Virus record (IMG/VR): IMGVR_UViG_3300042310_000828
Span: 1 to 26,386 of that record
Length of the DNA stretch: 26,386 bases
From: a virus
Direction: 5' to 3' (one strand)
Below the pieces are notes generated by a model. It was not told the origin of the DNA, searched no databases, and worked only from the letters and a program-made list of their open reading frames with translations. Below, one piece after another: positions 1 through 5,596 of the stretch. The position numbers were made by a program, and so were the translations under genes. The number at the start of each line of letters is the position of its first letter. Position 1 is the first letter of the stretch.

Positions 1-117
1 GCCGGACAGCGCCTTGTAATGGCTGTCTGCGCGCGCAAAGAGCACGGCCACGTCCGCGCGGTGCGGCCTAACCCCTCGCTCAAGCTGACCGGCCACGGCA
101 TCACTGTTGGTTGTCAT
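1..117 (-). CDS. Partial phage protein of unknown function, 5' end only
   Basis: An ATG at 117-115 opens a frame that stays open to the left edge (39 residues visible, starting MTTNSDAVAG). A strong ribosome binding site, AAGGAG, lies about 5 bases upstream, which supports the start. The visible part contains DVAVLFARADSHYKALSG. I associate this kind of N-terminus from memory with a phage family starting '(V)AVL(F/Y)ARADSVYK', but too little is present to name an enzyme. It is the last gene seen in the leftward operon, 41 bases after the preceding small gene. The frame is sure; the function is unknown. Confidence 0.7.
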   Translation of the reverse strand, partial: MTTNSDAVAGQLERGVRPHRADVAVLFARADSHYKALSG

Positions 118-158
118 CGTTGCTCCTTGCGGCCGTGTCCGGCAGCTTAGCTCGAACG

Positions 159-338
159 TTAGGCGCTAGTCAGCTTGCCCAGCAGCGCAATGGCAAAGTA
201 GGCCACTGCCACGATGACCGCGACCTCAATGCGTGCCTGCCGCTTGCCGGCAATGAAGCCTTCCTGCCACTTTCGCTGCTGCGGGTCGCGCGCCAGGTGT
301 AGCTTCAGGCTGTCGGTTATGCGTTCCATGTCGGGCAT
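159..338 (-). CDS. Small single-pass membrane protein (59 aa)
   Basis: Translation from the ATG at 338 gives MPDMERITDS... ending ...LLGKLTSA and stopping at TAA 161-159. The N-terminal half is charged and the C-terminal half (about residues 38-55, EVAVIVAVAYFAIALLG) is one hydrophobic helix, so an inner-membrane protein is likely. GAGGA lies about 7 bases before the start, inside the end of the upstream gene, which it overlaps by 22 bases; this suggests translational coupling. No family is recognised. Phage operons often hold small membrane proteins such as superinfection-exclusion or lysis-timing factors, but nothing here singles out either. Confidence 0.72.
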   Translation of the reverse strand: MPDMERITDSLKLHLARDPQQRKWQEGFIAGKRQARIEVAVIVAVAYFAIALLGKLTSA

Positions 339-1003
339 ACGTTTCCTCGCGTTTGCTCCATCTCGGCCGCCAACGCCGCCCAGGCGCTTTCCTGCCGCGA
401 GGTGAGAACCCGGAACGTCTGCCCGGCGCTGGCCTCTGCCGCGTTCGCATCACGCACAGCCTGCACCCGCGCGCGCAGCCGCTCCAGCCGCGTCCGCGCC
501 CGCCACAGCGCCGCCACGGTGTGCGCGATCGACTCCCCGCAGTGGCCCGGCTCGTCGGTGAGCATGTGCATCTGCCCCTGCTTGATCAGGTGCTCGGCGA
601 TCAGCGCCGCGTGCCGGCTGGCGGCGCACGTGTTGCCGGGAAAGTCCCGCGCCTTGCGCATGGCCTTGAGCGCGCCTTTCGGGTGCTGGTGAAGCGGTGG
701 GCGCTTCGCGCGCTTCGCGGGCTTCGGCAGCTGCACCTCCACATCGCCGCTGGCGATCCACATGCTGCTGCCGACGACGGCGCTGCGCCTGTCGGCGTGG
801 CCGAGCGCCCATTCGCCCGGGTAGGGGTCAAACGCATCCATCAGCCACAGCGCCCTGAGCTCCAGCACGGTGCCCGCACGCGCCATCAGCTCGGCCACGC
901 CAACAGGCGCTGCGCCGACGTAGTTGCGCCGCGGCCGGAACACAGCCAGGACGCCCGGGCCGTAGCGGTGCGAGGCCCAGTCGAAGGTGGGTTTGCTTGC
1001 CAT
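317..1003 (-). CDS. Hypothetical early phage protein (228 aa)
   Basis: The chosen start is the ATG at 1003 (MASKPTFDWASHRYGPG), with AAGAAAG just upstream and 11 bases after the previous stop. A GTG at 1018 in frame is a weaker alternative. The protein is soluble-looking: an N-terminal mixed region, a Lys/Pro/Arg-rich linker (about residues 90-110, KPAKRAKRPP), a His/Cys-containing stretch (KQGQMHMLTDEPGHCGES) and an Arg-rich, probably coiled helix near the C-terminus (RARTRLERLRARVQAVRDA). No family is recognised and no catalytic motif is convincing. It belongs to the leftward early operon, where phages keep accessory and host-takeover genes. Confidence 0.75.
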   Translation of the reverse strand: MASKPTFDWASHRYGPGVLAVFRPRRNYVGAAPVGVAELMARAGTVLELRALWLMDAFDPYPGEWALGHADRRSAVVGSSMWIASGDVEVQLPKPAKRAKRPPLHQHPKGALKAMRKARDFPGNTCAASRHAALIAEHLIKQGQMHMLTDEPGHCGESIAHTVAALWRARTRLERLRARVQAVRDANAAEASAGQTFRVLTSRQESAWAALAAEMEQTRGNVCPTWNA

Positions 1004-1014
1004 GCTGTCTTTCT

Positions 1015-1518
1015 TCACAGTGTTCCGGCGTCGATCACGCACACGCCCGCCGGCACGGTGGGGCTGCGCATCAGGCGCCGCACGCGGGCAGCCACGCGGG
1101 CCTCGCACTCGTAGAGCTGCGCGTGGGTGACGGCGGCCAGCACGTCGGAGTAGGCCGTCACCACGTCGCCCAGGGCCGCGAGCTCGGCGGCGCGGGCGGC
1201 GCGCACGCCGGTGTGCTGCTGCCGGGCCAGGATGGCGGCCACGGCGGCTTGCCCGGCCTGTACGAGGCCGGCGTCGTCGCGGCACACGCCCATGCGCACA
1301 AACTCCTCGATCAGGTTGATGGCGTCGAACAGGGCCGCCCACTGCGGGCGCTGGGCCGTGCCGGTGCGCACCGCGGCCAGGGCGTCGCGCAGGGCCAGCA
1401 GCCACGCCACGCGGTCGTCGCGCGTCAGCAGCGCGGCGCCGCGCATCGCCATCTCGTGGGCGTGCCGGTTCACCGGGCGCGCACGGTAGGGCTTGGCGGG
1501 TTTGCGGTTGCGGCCCAT
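1015..1518 (-). CDS. Hypothetical early phage protein (167 aa)
   Basis: The start is the ATG at 1518 (MGRNRKPAKPYRARPV), preceded by GAGGCG and placed 4 bases after the upstream stop. The frame is open for 52 more codons upstream, but those are the shadow of the neighbour. A basic N-terminal tail is followed by an Ala/Leu-rich all-helical body and the C-terminus PTVPAGVCVIDAGTL. I remember similar 'MGRNRKP(T/R)K(A/P)YRP' starts in proteins of Burkholderiales prophages, function unknown. No enzymatic motif seen. It sits mid-operon with small gaps on both sides. Confidence 0.75.
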   Translation of the reverse strand: MGRNRKPAKPYRARPVNRHAHEMAMRGAALLTRDDRVAWLLALRDALAAVRTGTAQRPQWAALFDAINLIEEFVRMGVCRDDAGLVQAGQAAVAAILARQQHTGVRAARAAELAALGDVVTAYSDVLAAVTHAQLYECEARVAARVRRLMRSPTVPAGVCVIDAGTL

Positions 1519-1522
1519 CGCC

Positions 1523-1837
1523 TCAGCGCCCGGTGCGGGCCACGCGCACCAGGTGCGGCTGCTCGTCATGCCGCACCAACACGCCGGTGCCCAGGCCGTA
1601 GTCGAGGGCCTCGCGCGCCATGTCCAGCACGGGCGGGCTGTGCTCGCGCTCGTCAAGCATGGGCCTGACGTCATACCAGGTGTACCGGCCGCAGGCGCTG
1701 CGCTGGGCGGGGCAGCTGGTCTGCACGTCGGCCACCACAGCGTCGTTGGCGATGCGGATGGCGGCCTGCACGCGCGGGTACAGGTGCGCCGGCAGGGGCA
1801 CGGGCGGCGGCGGCACGGGCTGGGGCTGGGGGTGCAT
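1523..1837 (-). CDS. Hypothetical early phage protein (104 aa)
   Basis: The start is taken as the ATG at 1837 (MHPQPQPVPPPPVPLPAH), 4 bases after the stop of the preceding gene. An extra 15 codons open upstream belong to the neighbour's region. A Pro-rich N-terminus (residues 1-18) leads into a compact domain with two Cys (QTSCPAQRSACGRYTWYDV) and a helical C-terminus ending LVRVARTGR. The two Cys could bind metal or form nothing at all; there is no full zinc motif. Family not recognised. Overlap and spacing show it is cotranscribed with its neighbours. Confidence 0.7.
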   Translation of the reverse strand: MHPQPQPVPPPPVPLPAHLYPRVQAAIRIANDAVVADVQTSCPAQRSACGRYTWYDVRPMLDEREHSPPVLDMAREALDYGLGTGVLVRHDEQPHLVRVARTGR

Positions 1838-1841
1838 GGGC

Positions 1842-2252
1842 TCAGTCCTCACGGTCGTTGGCAGCCAGGCGCTTGACGTCAAGCCAGCCGGCGGGGGCTA
1901 TGCGGGAAAAGCTGCCCAGGTTGGTGCCGCCGCGCGGCAGCGGCTCGGCTTGCGGCTTTGCGCGCTTGGCCGGCGGCGGGTGGGCCGGGGTGGGTGGCAC
2001 CACCGCGTTGTTGTTCACGCCGTGCAGCGGGCGGGGCTGCGGGCGCCACGCGGGGCGGTCAAGCTGGCGAGCGAGGCCGTTGATGCAAACGCGGTAGTGC
2101 TGCACCTGCAGCGCGGCATCCAGCGTGCGGGGCCAGCCGGGGCGGGCCAGGTGCCGGTAGGCCATCTCGAGCTGCTGGCGGGTGGGCTGGGGTGCGGCGC
2201 GTTCAGCGGTGGCCTCAGGGGTGGGCTTGGCAAGCGGGCGGGCGCGGATCAC
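1842..2252 (-). CDS. Hypothetical early phage protein with Pro-rich middle (136 aa)
   Basis: The start is a GTG at 2252 that overlaps the upstream TGA (GTGA). GGAAGGGG lies about 7 bases before it, which makes it better than the ATG further upstream at 2309. Residues about 20-70 form a predicted helical region (QQLEMAYRHLARPGWP, then ALQVQHYRVCINGLAR). After it comes a Pro/Ala/Lys linker and a C-terminal tail (SFSRIAPAGWLDVKRL). I recall similar helical 'YR.CI.GLAR' proteins in betaproteobacterial prophages, always without a known role. No catalytic motif seen. Confidence 0.72.
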   Translation of the reverse strand: MIRARPLAKPTPEATAERAAPQPTRQQLEMAYRHLARPGWPRTLDAALQVQHYRVCINGLARQLDRPAWRPQPRPLHGVNNNAVVPPTPAHPPPAKRAKPQAEPLPRGGTNLGSFSRIAPAGWLDVKRLAANDRED

Positions 2253-2512
2253 AGCCACCCCTTCCAGGCCGCCCAGTGCAGCAGCGTGGCAATGGCCAGC
2301 AGCGCGCACACGCCGAGCACGAGCCAGACGACGTCTTCACCAACCAGGCTGTGGTCGATGGGATCGTCACCCTGCAGCTCGCTGGCCGCGTGCGCCCCGT
2401 CGGGGTGGGTGGGGTGCGGCGCGCTCCGGGCGCTGCGGTCGAGGTTGTCGCTCGTCCAGACGCCGGTGTCGCGCCGGCCCTGCTGGTCAGCACCGTGGGG
2501 GATGTACGCCAT
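2249..2512 (-). CDS. Small C-terminally anchored membrane protein (87 aa)
   Basis: Translation from the ATG at 2512 starts MAYIPHGADQQGRRD; GAGGAG lies 7 bases upstream. The first 60 residues are polar and low in structure (His, Pro, Asp, Ser). A single hydrophobic helix at about residues 62-82 (VWLVLGVCALLAIATLLHWA) ends the protein, so it looks tail-anchored in the inner membrane with its polar part probably in the cytoplasm. It overlaps the next gene by 4 bases. No family recognised. Confidence 0.72.
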   Translation of the reverse strand: MAYIPHGADQQGRRDTGVWTSDNLDRSARSAPHPTHPDGAHAASELQGDDPIDHSLVGEDVVWLVLGVCALLAIATLLHWAAWKGWL

Positions 2513-2522
2513 GGCGCGCTCC

Positions 2523-2633
2523 TCAGTTAAGGCCCACCGCGGCCAACGCGCCGATGGCGGCGCAGGCCAGCACGCAGACGACGGCGCGGGCGACCTCGGC
2601 CCAGCGCCACGGGGGCGTGTGGTGCTGCTTCAT
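2523..2633 (-). CDS. Very small membrane protein (36 aa)
   Basis: The ATG at 2633 overlaps the stop of the preceding gene (ATGA), giving a 36-residue product, MKQHHTPPWRWAEVA followed by a hydrophobic helix (VVCVLACAAIGALAAVGL). A longer open frame upstream to 2732 is Arg-rich shadow of the neighbour. A short polar head plus one membrane helix is typical of tiny phage membrane proteins; the role is unknown. The stop lies inside the ribosome binding site of the next gene, so translation of the two may be coupled. Confidence 0.6.
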   Translation of the reverse strand: MKQHHTPPWRWAEVARAVVCVLACAAIGALAAVGLN

Positions 2634-2818
2634 CGCTGCACCACGGTGTCGAGGAGCCAGCCGCGGGCCGTGGCGCGCACCACGCGCACGGCGCGCAGCC
2701 ACTCGCGCTGGTTGCGCTCGCTGTCGGGCCACAAGCGCTGGGCGCGCTGCAGCATCGGGTCTGGCCGGGCCGGGGGCGGCGCAAGGCGCAGGGTGGGTAG
2801 GGTGGCGACGGTGCTCAT
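2630..2818 (-). CDS. Hypothetical small phage protein (62 aa)
   Basis: The ATG at 2818 follows the upstream stop by 4 bases, with GTGAGG as a close ribosome binding site. The product is a 62-residue basic protein with the core QRLWPDSERNQREWLRAVRV and the end GWLLDTVVQR. I recall this 'RIWP....Q.QWL.AVRVVR...GWLLD' pattern from small unannotated proteins of Burkholderiales prophages. No membrane segment or catalytic motif. It overlaps the next gene by 4 bases. Confidence 0.7.
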   Translation of the reverse strand: MSTVATLPTLRLAPPPARPDPMLQRAQRLWPDSERNQREWLRAVRVVRATARGWLLDTVVQR

Positions 2819-2822
2819 CGCC

Positions 2823-3194
2823 TCACCCCTGCGCCGCGGCCGTTTGCCCGCCGTGCAGCACGTGCCGCGGCTCGGCCCGCAGGGTGCGCAGGCCGATGCG
2901 CCAGGTGCGGCGGATCTCGGCCAAGCCGTGCTCCAGGCGGGTGCGTTCGATCAGCCGCGCGATGTGGCCCCGCAGCAGCAGCTGCGGGCCGGATGCGCGG
3001 GCGCCGAGGCGCCGCGCGTCGGCGATCAGGCCCGGGCGGGAGTGCCGCGAGCTCGTGGCGCAGTCAACCGGCAGCCAAGGGCCGGGCGAGAGCACACACA
3101 GCGCCGGGCTGCAGCTGTGGGTGCGACGACGCAGCTTGTGCGCTGCGAGTACGAGGCGCAGATCGTCTGCGCGGATGCTGGCGGGGTGTGGCAC
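2823..3194 (-). CDS. First gene of the leftward early operon, hypothetical (123 aa)
   Basis: The start is a GTG at 3194 (MPHPASIRADDLRLVLAAHK) with GGAGG 7-8 bases upstream and a consensus promoter about 30-58 bases upstream. The product is basic, with several Cys and His in the first half and an Arg/Leu-rich second half (RLIERTRLEHGLAEIRRTW). Its position is that of lambda N, the first gene after the leftward promoter. It does not have the short Arg-rich N-terminal motif of N proteins, so I do not call it an antiterminator. Family not recognised. Confidence 0.65.
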   Translation of the reverse strand: MPHPASIRADDLRLVLAAHKLRRRTHSCSPALCVLSPGPWLPVDCATSSRHSRPGLIADARRLGARASGPQLLLRGHIARLIERTRLEHGLAEIRRTWRIGLRTLRAEPRHVLHGGQTAAAQG

Positions 3195-3216
3195 TGGGCG
3201 CCTCCGTCGGGGTGAC

Positions 3217-3252
3217 GGGGCGCATTATCGGTTAACCGTTACGGAGTGTCAA
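3217..3252 (-). promoter_or_regulatory. Leftward early promoter (PL-like)
   Basis: Read on the minus strand, TTGACA (3252-3247) is followed after exactly 17 bases by GATAAT (3229-3224), a near-perfect sigma-70 promoter. The expected transcription start is about 3217, some 23 bases before the GTG of the first leftward gene. Operator-like words overlap the -35 box and the spacer, so repressor binding should block it. Confidence 0.85.
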
Positions 3253-3264
3253 CGGCATTCCGAT
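3240..3264. promoter_or_regulatory. Repressor operator pair at the leftward promoter
   Basis: AACGGCATTCCGAT at 3251-3264 matches the site at 4469-4482 in the cI-cro gap in 12 consecutive bases, CGGCATTCCGAT. An adjacent weaker copy in the opposite sense, ACGGAGTG (3241-3248), shares CGGAGTG with the site at 4447-4460. The two centres are about 11 bp apart, one helical turn. The strong copy overlaps the -35 box of the leftward promoter and also the last codon area of the lipoprotein gene (stop at 3268-3266). Confidence 0.72.
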
Positions 3265-3265
3265 A

Positions 3266-3781
3266 TCACCGCAGCGGAGACGGGTCACTCAGGATCATGG
3301 ACTCTGCGCCGCCGTCGGCAATGGTGACGGCAGCCATCACTGAGCCGCCTTGACGTCGCCCGGCGACGTCCCAGGTTACCTCTGTGATGACGATGTAGCG
3401 CCCGCCCGGTAGCTTGTCGAAGCCGAAGTTCCCCTGCGCGTCGCATTGAGTTCGGCGGATGACTCGACCAAGCGCCGCCATGGTTTGTTCGTCATGTTCG
3501 ACGCGTCGGCGCTCCCGCATGTACCAAGTCCACTCAAGGAAATACTCCGCGTGCGGCAAAAGAAAAGCAGTGCTCCCGGCGCAGGTGACTACGCCACCAC
3601 CACGTTGGCGCAGAAACGCTTGCGCGCGCAAGCTCCCGGTGCCGTCGCGGGCAAACGCAGCATAGTCGGCAGCCACGAAGGGCGTCCGAAGCCTGTCAGG
3701 CTCGCGCGCGGTGGGAGGGGTCGCCACACAACCCGTCAAGGCAAAGGCGACCAAACAAAACGCGGTGAATCGATGCTTCAT
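3266..3781 (-). CDS. Prophage lipoprotein (lysogenic-conversion candidate, 171 aa)
   Basis: The N-terminus has a basic start, a hydrophobic core and the lipobox LTGC with the lipidated Cys at residue 18, so it is a signal-peptidase-II lipoprotein. The next residue is Val, not Asp, which fits outer-membrane sorting. The C-terminal half contains NFGFDKLPGGRYIVITEVTW, which looks like a carboxypeptidase-regulatory-like beta-sandwich. The ATG overlaps the repressor stop (ATGA), so it is expressed with the repressor in the lysogen. That makes it a moron-type gene acting on the host envelope, perhaps in exclusion or fitness; the exact job is unknown. Its G+C is visibly lower than the flanking phage genes, a sign of transfer. 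Confidence 0.85.
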   Translation of the reverse strand: MKHRFTAFCLVAFALTGCVATPPTAREPDRLRTPFVAADYAAFARDGTGSLRAQAFLRQRGGGVVTCAGSTAFLLPHAEYFLEWTWYMRERRRVEHDEQTMAALGRVIRRTQCDAQGNFGFDKLPGGRYIVITEVTWDVAGRRQGGSVMAAVTIADGGAESMILSDPSPLR

Positions 3782-4422
3782 GACTGTCCTACGCGGCCTT
3801 CCATGCCTACAAAAACGGCCATTAGGGTAAGGCCCTCGCGTTCTGAGTCAAGCGATTGATAGAGGTCGTTCAAGGGCTTAGCTTCCCAGGCCGACGCGGA
3901 TCGTGGGCGGTACAGGCGCAAGTAGAACCGACTCTGCGAGTCCTCTACGAGCACAATGTCGCCAGGACTGGGCGTCAAGGCGCGTTCAAGGTAAACCACA
4001 GAGCCGCTTCGTAGAAACGGGCTCATAGAGTCGTCAGGGCATTTGACGGCAAACCGGTTCGGAGCACTTAGCGGCATCAGGTTCTCCCAGGCAATAACGG
4101 GAACCTGATCAAACCGCACCTTGGAAGTCGACAGGTGCGCCGGATTTCCCCGTAGGCGCTGACTGTCAACGGGCCGTTGTGACACTGGCCAGCCAGGGGT
4201 TTCTTCGCGTACTGCCATGAACCCAGTCGCCAGCCATTCTGAGCTGACGTTGTACAACGTAGCCAACTGCACCGTGTAGCCGCTTGAGTGAGCCTGCTTC
4301 TCAAGCTCGGCCAGTGTGCCCTGCGAGATGCCTACCGCTTTGGCGGCTTGATCCTGCGTGAGTTGGGCGGCCTTGCGCGAATCAAGCAAGCGCTTGCCGA
4401 AGGGAGTGCGTTGGTAGCTCAC
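3778..4422 (-). CDS. cI: CI-like phage repressor, XRE HTH plus S24 domain (214 aa)
   Basis: Residues about 7-65 form an XRE-type helix-turn-helix (DQAAKAVGISQGTLAELEKQ as recognition region). Residues about 105-210 are an S24/LexA-like domain with the nucleophile motif DDSMSP (Ser132). The general-base Lys of this family lies 37 residues after Ser in LexA and UmuD; here position 169 is Arg (FYLRLY). No Ala-Gly or Cys-Gly scissile pair is obvious in the region before VPVIAWENL. It may therefore fold as S24 but not self-cleave. The start is a GTG at 4422, the first start after an in-frame stop, with no clear ribosome binding site. It is divergent from cro and cotranscribed with the lipoprotein; lower G+C than the late genes. 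Confidence 0.92.
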   Translation of the reverse strand: MSYQRTPFGKRLLDSRKAAQLTQDQAAKAVGISQGTLAELEKQAHSSGYTVQLATLYNVSSEWLATGFMAVREETPGWPVSQRPVDSQRLRGNPAHLSTSKVRFDQVPVIAWENLMPLSAPNRFAVKCPDDSMSPFLRSGSVVYLERALTPSPGDIVLVEDSQSRFYLRLYRPRSASAWEAKPLNDLYQSLDSEREGLTLMAVFVGMEGRVGQS

Positions 4423-4446
4423 GGGAGCATGCTGGCAGGCTCACGC

Positions 4447-4482
4447 ATCGGAGTGCCGTTGCAAAAATAGCGGCATTCCGAT
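4447..4482. promoter_or_regulatory. Operator pair between repressor and cro genes
   Basis: ATCGGAGTGCCG (4447-4458) and CGGCATTCCGAT (4471-4482) form a 12-bp inverted repeat with one mismatch. Each copy is itself an imperfect dyad of the type CGGNNNNCCG. Centres are about 22 bp apart, two helical turns. One site touches the -35 box and the other lies between -35 and -10 of the rightward promoter. The second word recurs at the leftward promoter, supporting operators for the phage repressor and Cro. Confidence 0.8.
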
Positions 4483-4494
4483 ATTCTCTGAGCC
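4459..4494 (+). promoter_or_regulatory. Rightward early promoter (PR-like)
   Basis: TTGCAA (4459-4464) and TATTCT (4482-4487) are spaced 17 bases apart. The expected transcription start, about 7 bases after the -10 box, is 4494-4495, at the cro ATG. The -35 hexamer is self-complementary. A leftward partner for the repressor gene is less clear: TATTTT (minus strand, 4469-4464) is a weak -10 candidate. Confidence 0.68.
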
Positions 4495-4719
4495 ATGAAC
4501 TGGCCAGACTTGATCAAGCAGCTGCAGGCGCGCGGACTCACCCAGGTGGAAGTCGCGCGCCGCTGCGGTGTTTCTCAGTCCACTGTGAGCGATCTGGCGC
4601 AAGGTCGCACGAAGTCTCCCAGCTTCCGGTTGGGGGCGGCGCTGGTGGCGACTTTGGCGCAAGACACGGCCGCGCCGCAGCCCACCGCCACCCCTGAGCC
4701 CACCCATGCCGCAGGCTGA
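4495..4719 (+). CDS. Cro-like XRE-family regulator (74 aa)
   Basis: Residues about 5-50 are a compact XRE helix-turn-helix (LTQVEVARRCGVSQSTVSDL), followed by a short Ala/Pro/Thr tail. The small size, single domain and divergent position to the repressor fit a Cro role: binding the shared operators to shut off repressor synthesis in the lytic cycle. The ATG is at 4495; the predicted transcript starts on or within a base or two of it, so the mRNA may be leaderless. It is the first gene of the rightward early operon. Confidence 0.88.
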   Translation: MNWPDLIKQLQARGLTQVEVARRCGVSQSTVSDLAQGRTKSPSFRLGAALVATLAQDTAAPQPTATPEPTHAAG

Positions 4720-5011
4720 CCGCCGCCGCCTGCTGGCGCCCGTCAGGGCATGTCCAGCTCCAACACCACCCGAGGCGGTGATCCCGCTTCGTCGAAGTGA
4801 AAGTGGCGCCCTGTACAGCGCAACACACGCATGTCCGGCCCAGGGTGCATGCCAGACCCTGCGAGGGGTGTCTCCATCACTCCGCTGGTGCCGGCCTATC
4901 CGGCGGCTGCCTTCTCCTCCTGCGGCGGCCGGGGTGACCTGGCCCTCGGCCCACGGGCCGGGGGCGTTTTCTTCAACCGCGGCTGAGCCGCCAGCATTGC
5001 ACACGCCATGA
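4706..5011 (+). CDS. Doubtful ORF filling the cro to RHH gap (101 aa)
   Basis: This open frame overlaps cro by 14 bases and the next gene by 4 (ATGA), the spacing typical of this operon. The protein is low in complexity (Pro, Ala, Arg, Ser) and resembles no family. Its third-codon G+C looks lower than in the neighbours, and no ribosome binding site stands out. A competing frame at 4831-4986 (51 codons, MSGPGCMPDPARG..., ending GGVFFNRG) has more gene-like codon use but also no binding site. If neither is real, 4720-5007 is a non-coding leader. Confidence 0.28.
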   Translation: MPQADRRRLLAPVRACPAPTPPEAVIPLRRSESGALYSATHACPAQGACQTLRGVSPSLRWCRPIRRLPSPPAAAGVTWPSAHGPGAFSSTAAEPPALHTP

Positions 5012-5223
5012 GCCTTGACCGCAAAGACCTGCGCATCAAGTTGGACCCCGACGATCACGCCGGCCTGCAGCTGCTGGCCGATGCCGAAGACCAGGACATG
5101 AGCGCCTGGGCCGAGGCCCTGCTCAAGCGTGAGATCCGTCGTCGTGTGCATGCCGCCATCGTGCTGGCCAAGCGCGCGCAGCGCTTGGGAATAGCCGGGA
5201 GTGCACTCCCGGATGAGCGCTGA
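5008..5223 (+). CDS. Possible ribbon-helix-helix (Arc-like) DNA-binding protein (71 aa)
   Basis: The N-terminus DLRIKLDPDDHAGLQLLADA gives one amphipathic strand followed by a helix. A second helix (MSAWAEALLKREIRRRV) completes the order of a ribbon-helix-helix fold, and the C-terminal tail is basic. Such proteins bind DNA as dimers, often to their own early operon. The ATG lies in ATGA with the preceding frame; no strong ribosome binding site is visible. The end of the gene carries an 18-bp perfect palindrome (5195-5212), a possible binding site for this or another regulator. The fold call rests on pattern only. Confidence 0.65.
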   Translation: MSLDRKDLRIKLDPDDHAGLQLLADAEDQDMSAWAEALLKREIRRRVHAAIVLAKRAQRLGIAGSALPDER

Positions 5224-5253
5224 CATCAGGGAGTGGCCGGGAATGGACTCCCT
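5195..5253. repeat. Perfect palindrome plus near-identical direct repeat
   Basis: CCGGGAGTGCACTCCCGG (5195-5212) is an 18-bp perfect palindrome. GCCGGGAGTGCACTCCC (5194-5210) is repeated 42 bases later as GCCGGGAATGGACTCCC (5236-5252) with two changes. AGGGAGT (5228-5234) and ACTCCCT (5247-5253) pair around a 12-base loop. The array spans the end of one gene and the start region of the next. Confidence 0.85.
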
Positions 5254-5596
5254 AGACCTCTTCGACCGCGGCCCGGGCCGGCCTCGAGGCACCTACGGCG
5301 AGGTGCGCGAAGCGCTCGTCACGGCTTGGCGCGAGGGCCCGGCGCCCGTGCGCGAGGCCGCGCAGCGCGCCTGCGTGGGGCACGCCGTGGCGCGCTACAC
5401 CGCCAGCCGCATGGCCGATGAGGGCCAGCTCTGCGTGGTGGTGGGGCGCAGGCCGGCCGTGATGGCGCTGGCCGATGACGAGCGCGTGTGCCCGCTGCCG
5501 CAAGGCGGCGGCGCAGAGCCGATGAGCGCTGAGCGCGTGCGCGATGAGCTGCACCGCCTGGGCGCCGCCTTTTGGGGCACGGAAGCCGACTTGTGA
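5243..5596 (+). CDS. Hypothetical early protein (117 aa)
   Basis: The chosen start is the ATG at 5243 (MDSLDLFDRGPGRPRGTYGE), with AGGGAG about 9 bases upstream. In-frame alternatives are ATG 5213 and GTG 5201. The product has an AT-hook-like GPGRPRG at residues 9-15 and then a helical part (VREAAQRACVGHAVARYTASRM) compatible with a winged-helix or HTH segment. Near the end come RVRDELHRLGAAFWGTEADL. It may bind DNA, but no family is recognised. The start lies inside a stem-loop made by the repeats at 5228-5253, so its translation could be controlled. Its stop shares one base with the next ATG (TGATG). Confidence 0.7.
   Translation: MDSLDLFDRGPGRPRGTYGEVREALVTAWREGPAPVREAAQRACVGHAVARYTASRMADEGQLCVVVGRRPAVMALADDERVCPLPQGGGAEPMSAERVRDELHRLGAAFWGTEADL

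Noticed and set aside
1620-3327. Long plus-strand frames across the leftward operon
   Set aside because: They run opposite a series of minus-strand genes linked by overlaps and good ribosome binding sites; products are Arg/Ala/Gly-rich noise.
4428-4438. ATG upstream of the repressor GTG as alternative start
   Set aside because: ATG 4430 is out of frame with the repressor, and an in-frame stop lies upstream of the GTG.
4441-5292. Long minus-strand open frame (283 codons) opposite cro and early genes
   Set aside because: It covers the operators, cro and the RHH-like gene on the opposite strand; its product is low-complexity and the high G+C makes long antisense frames common.
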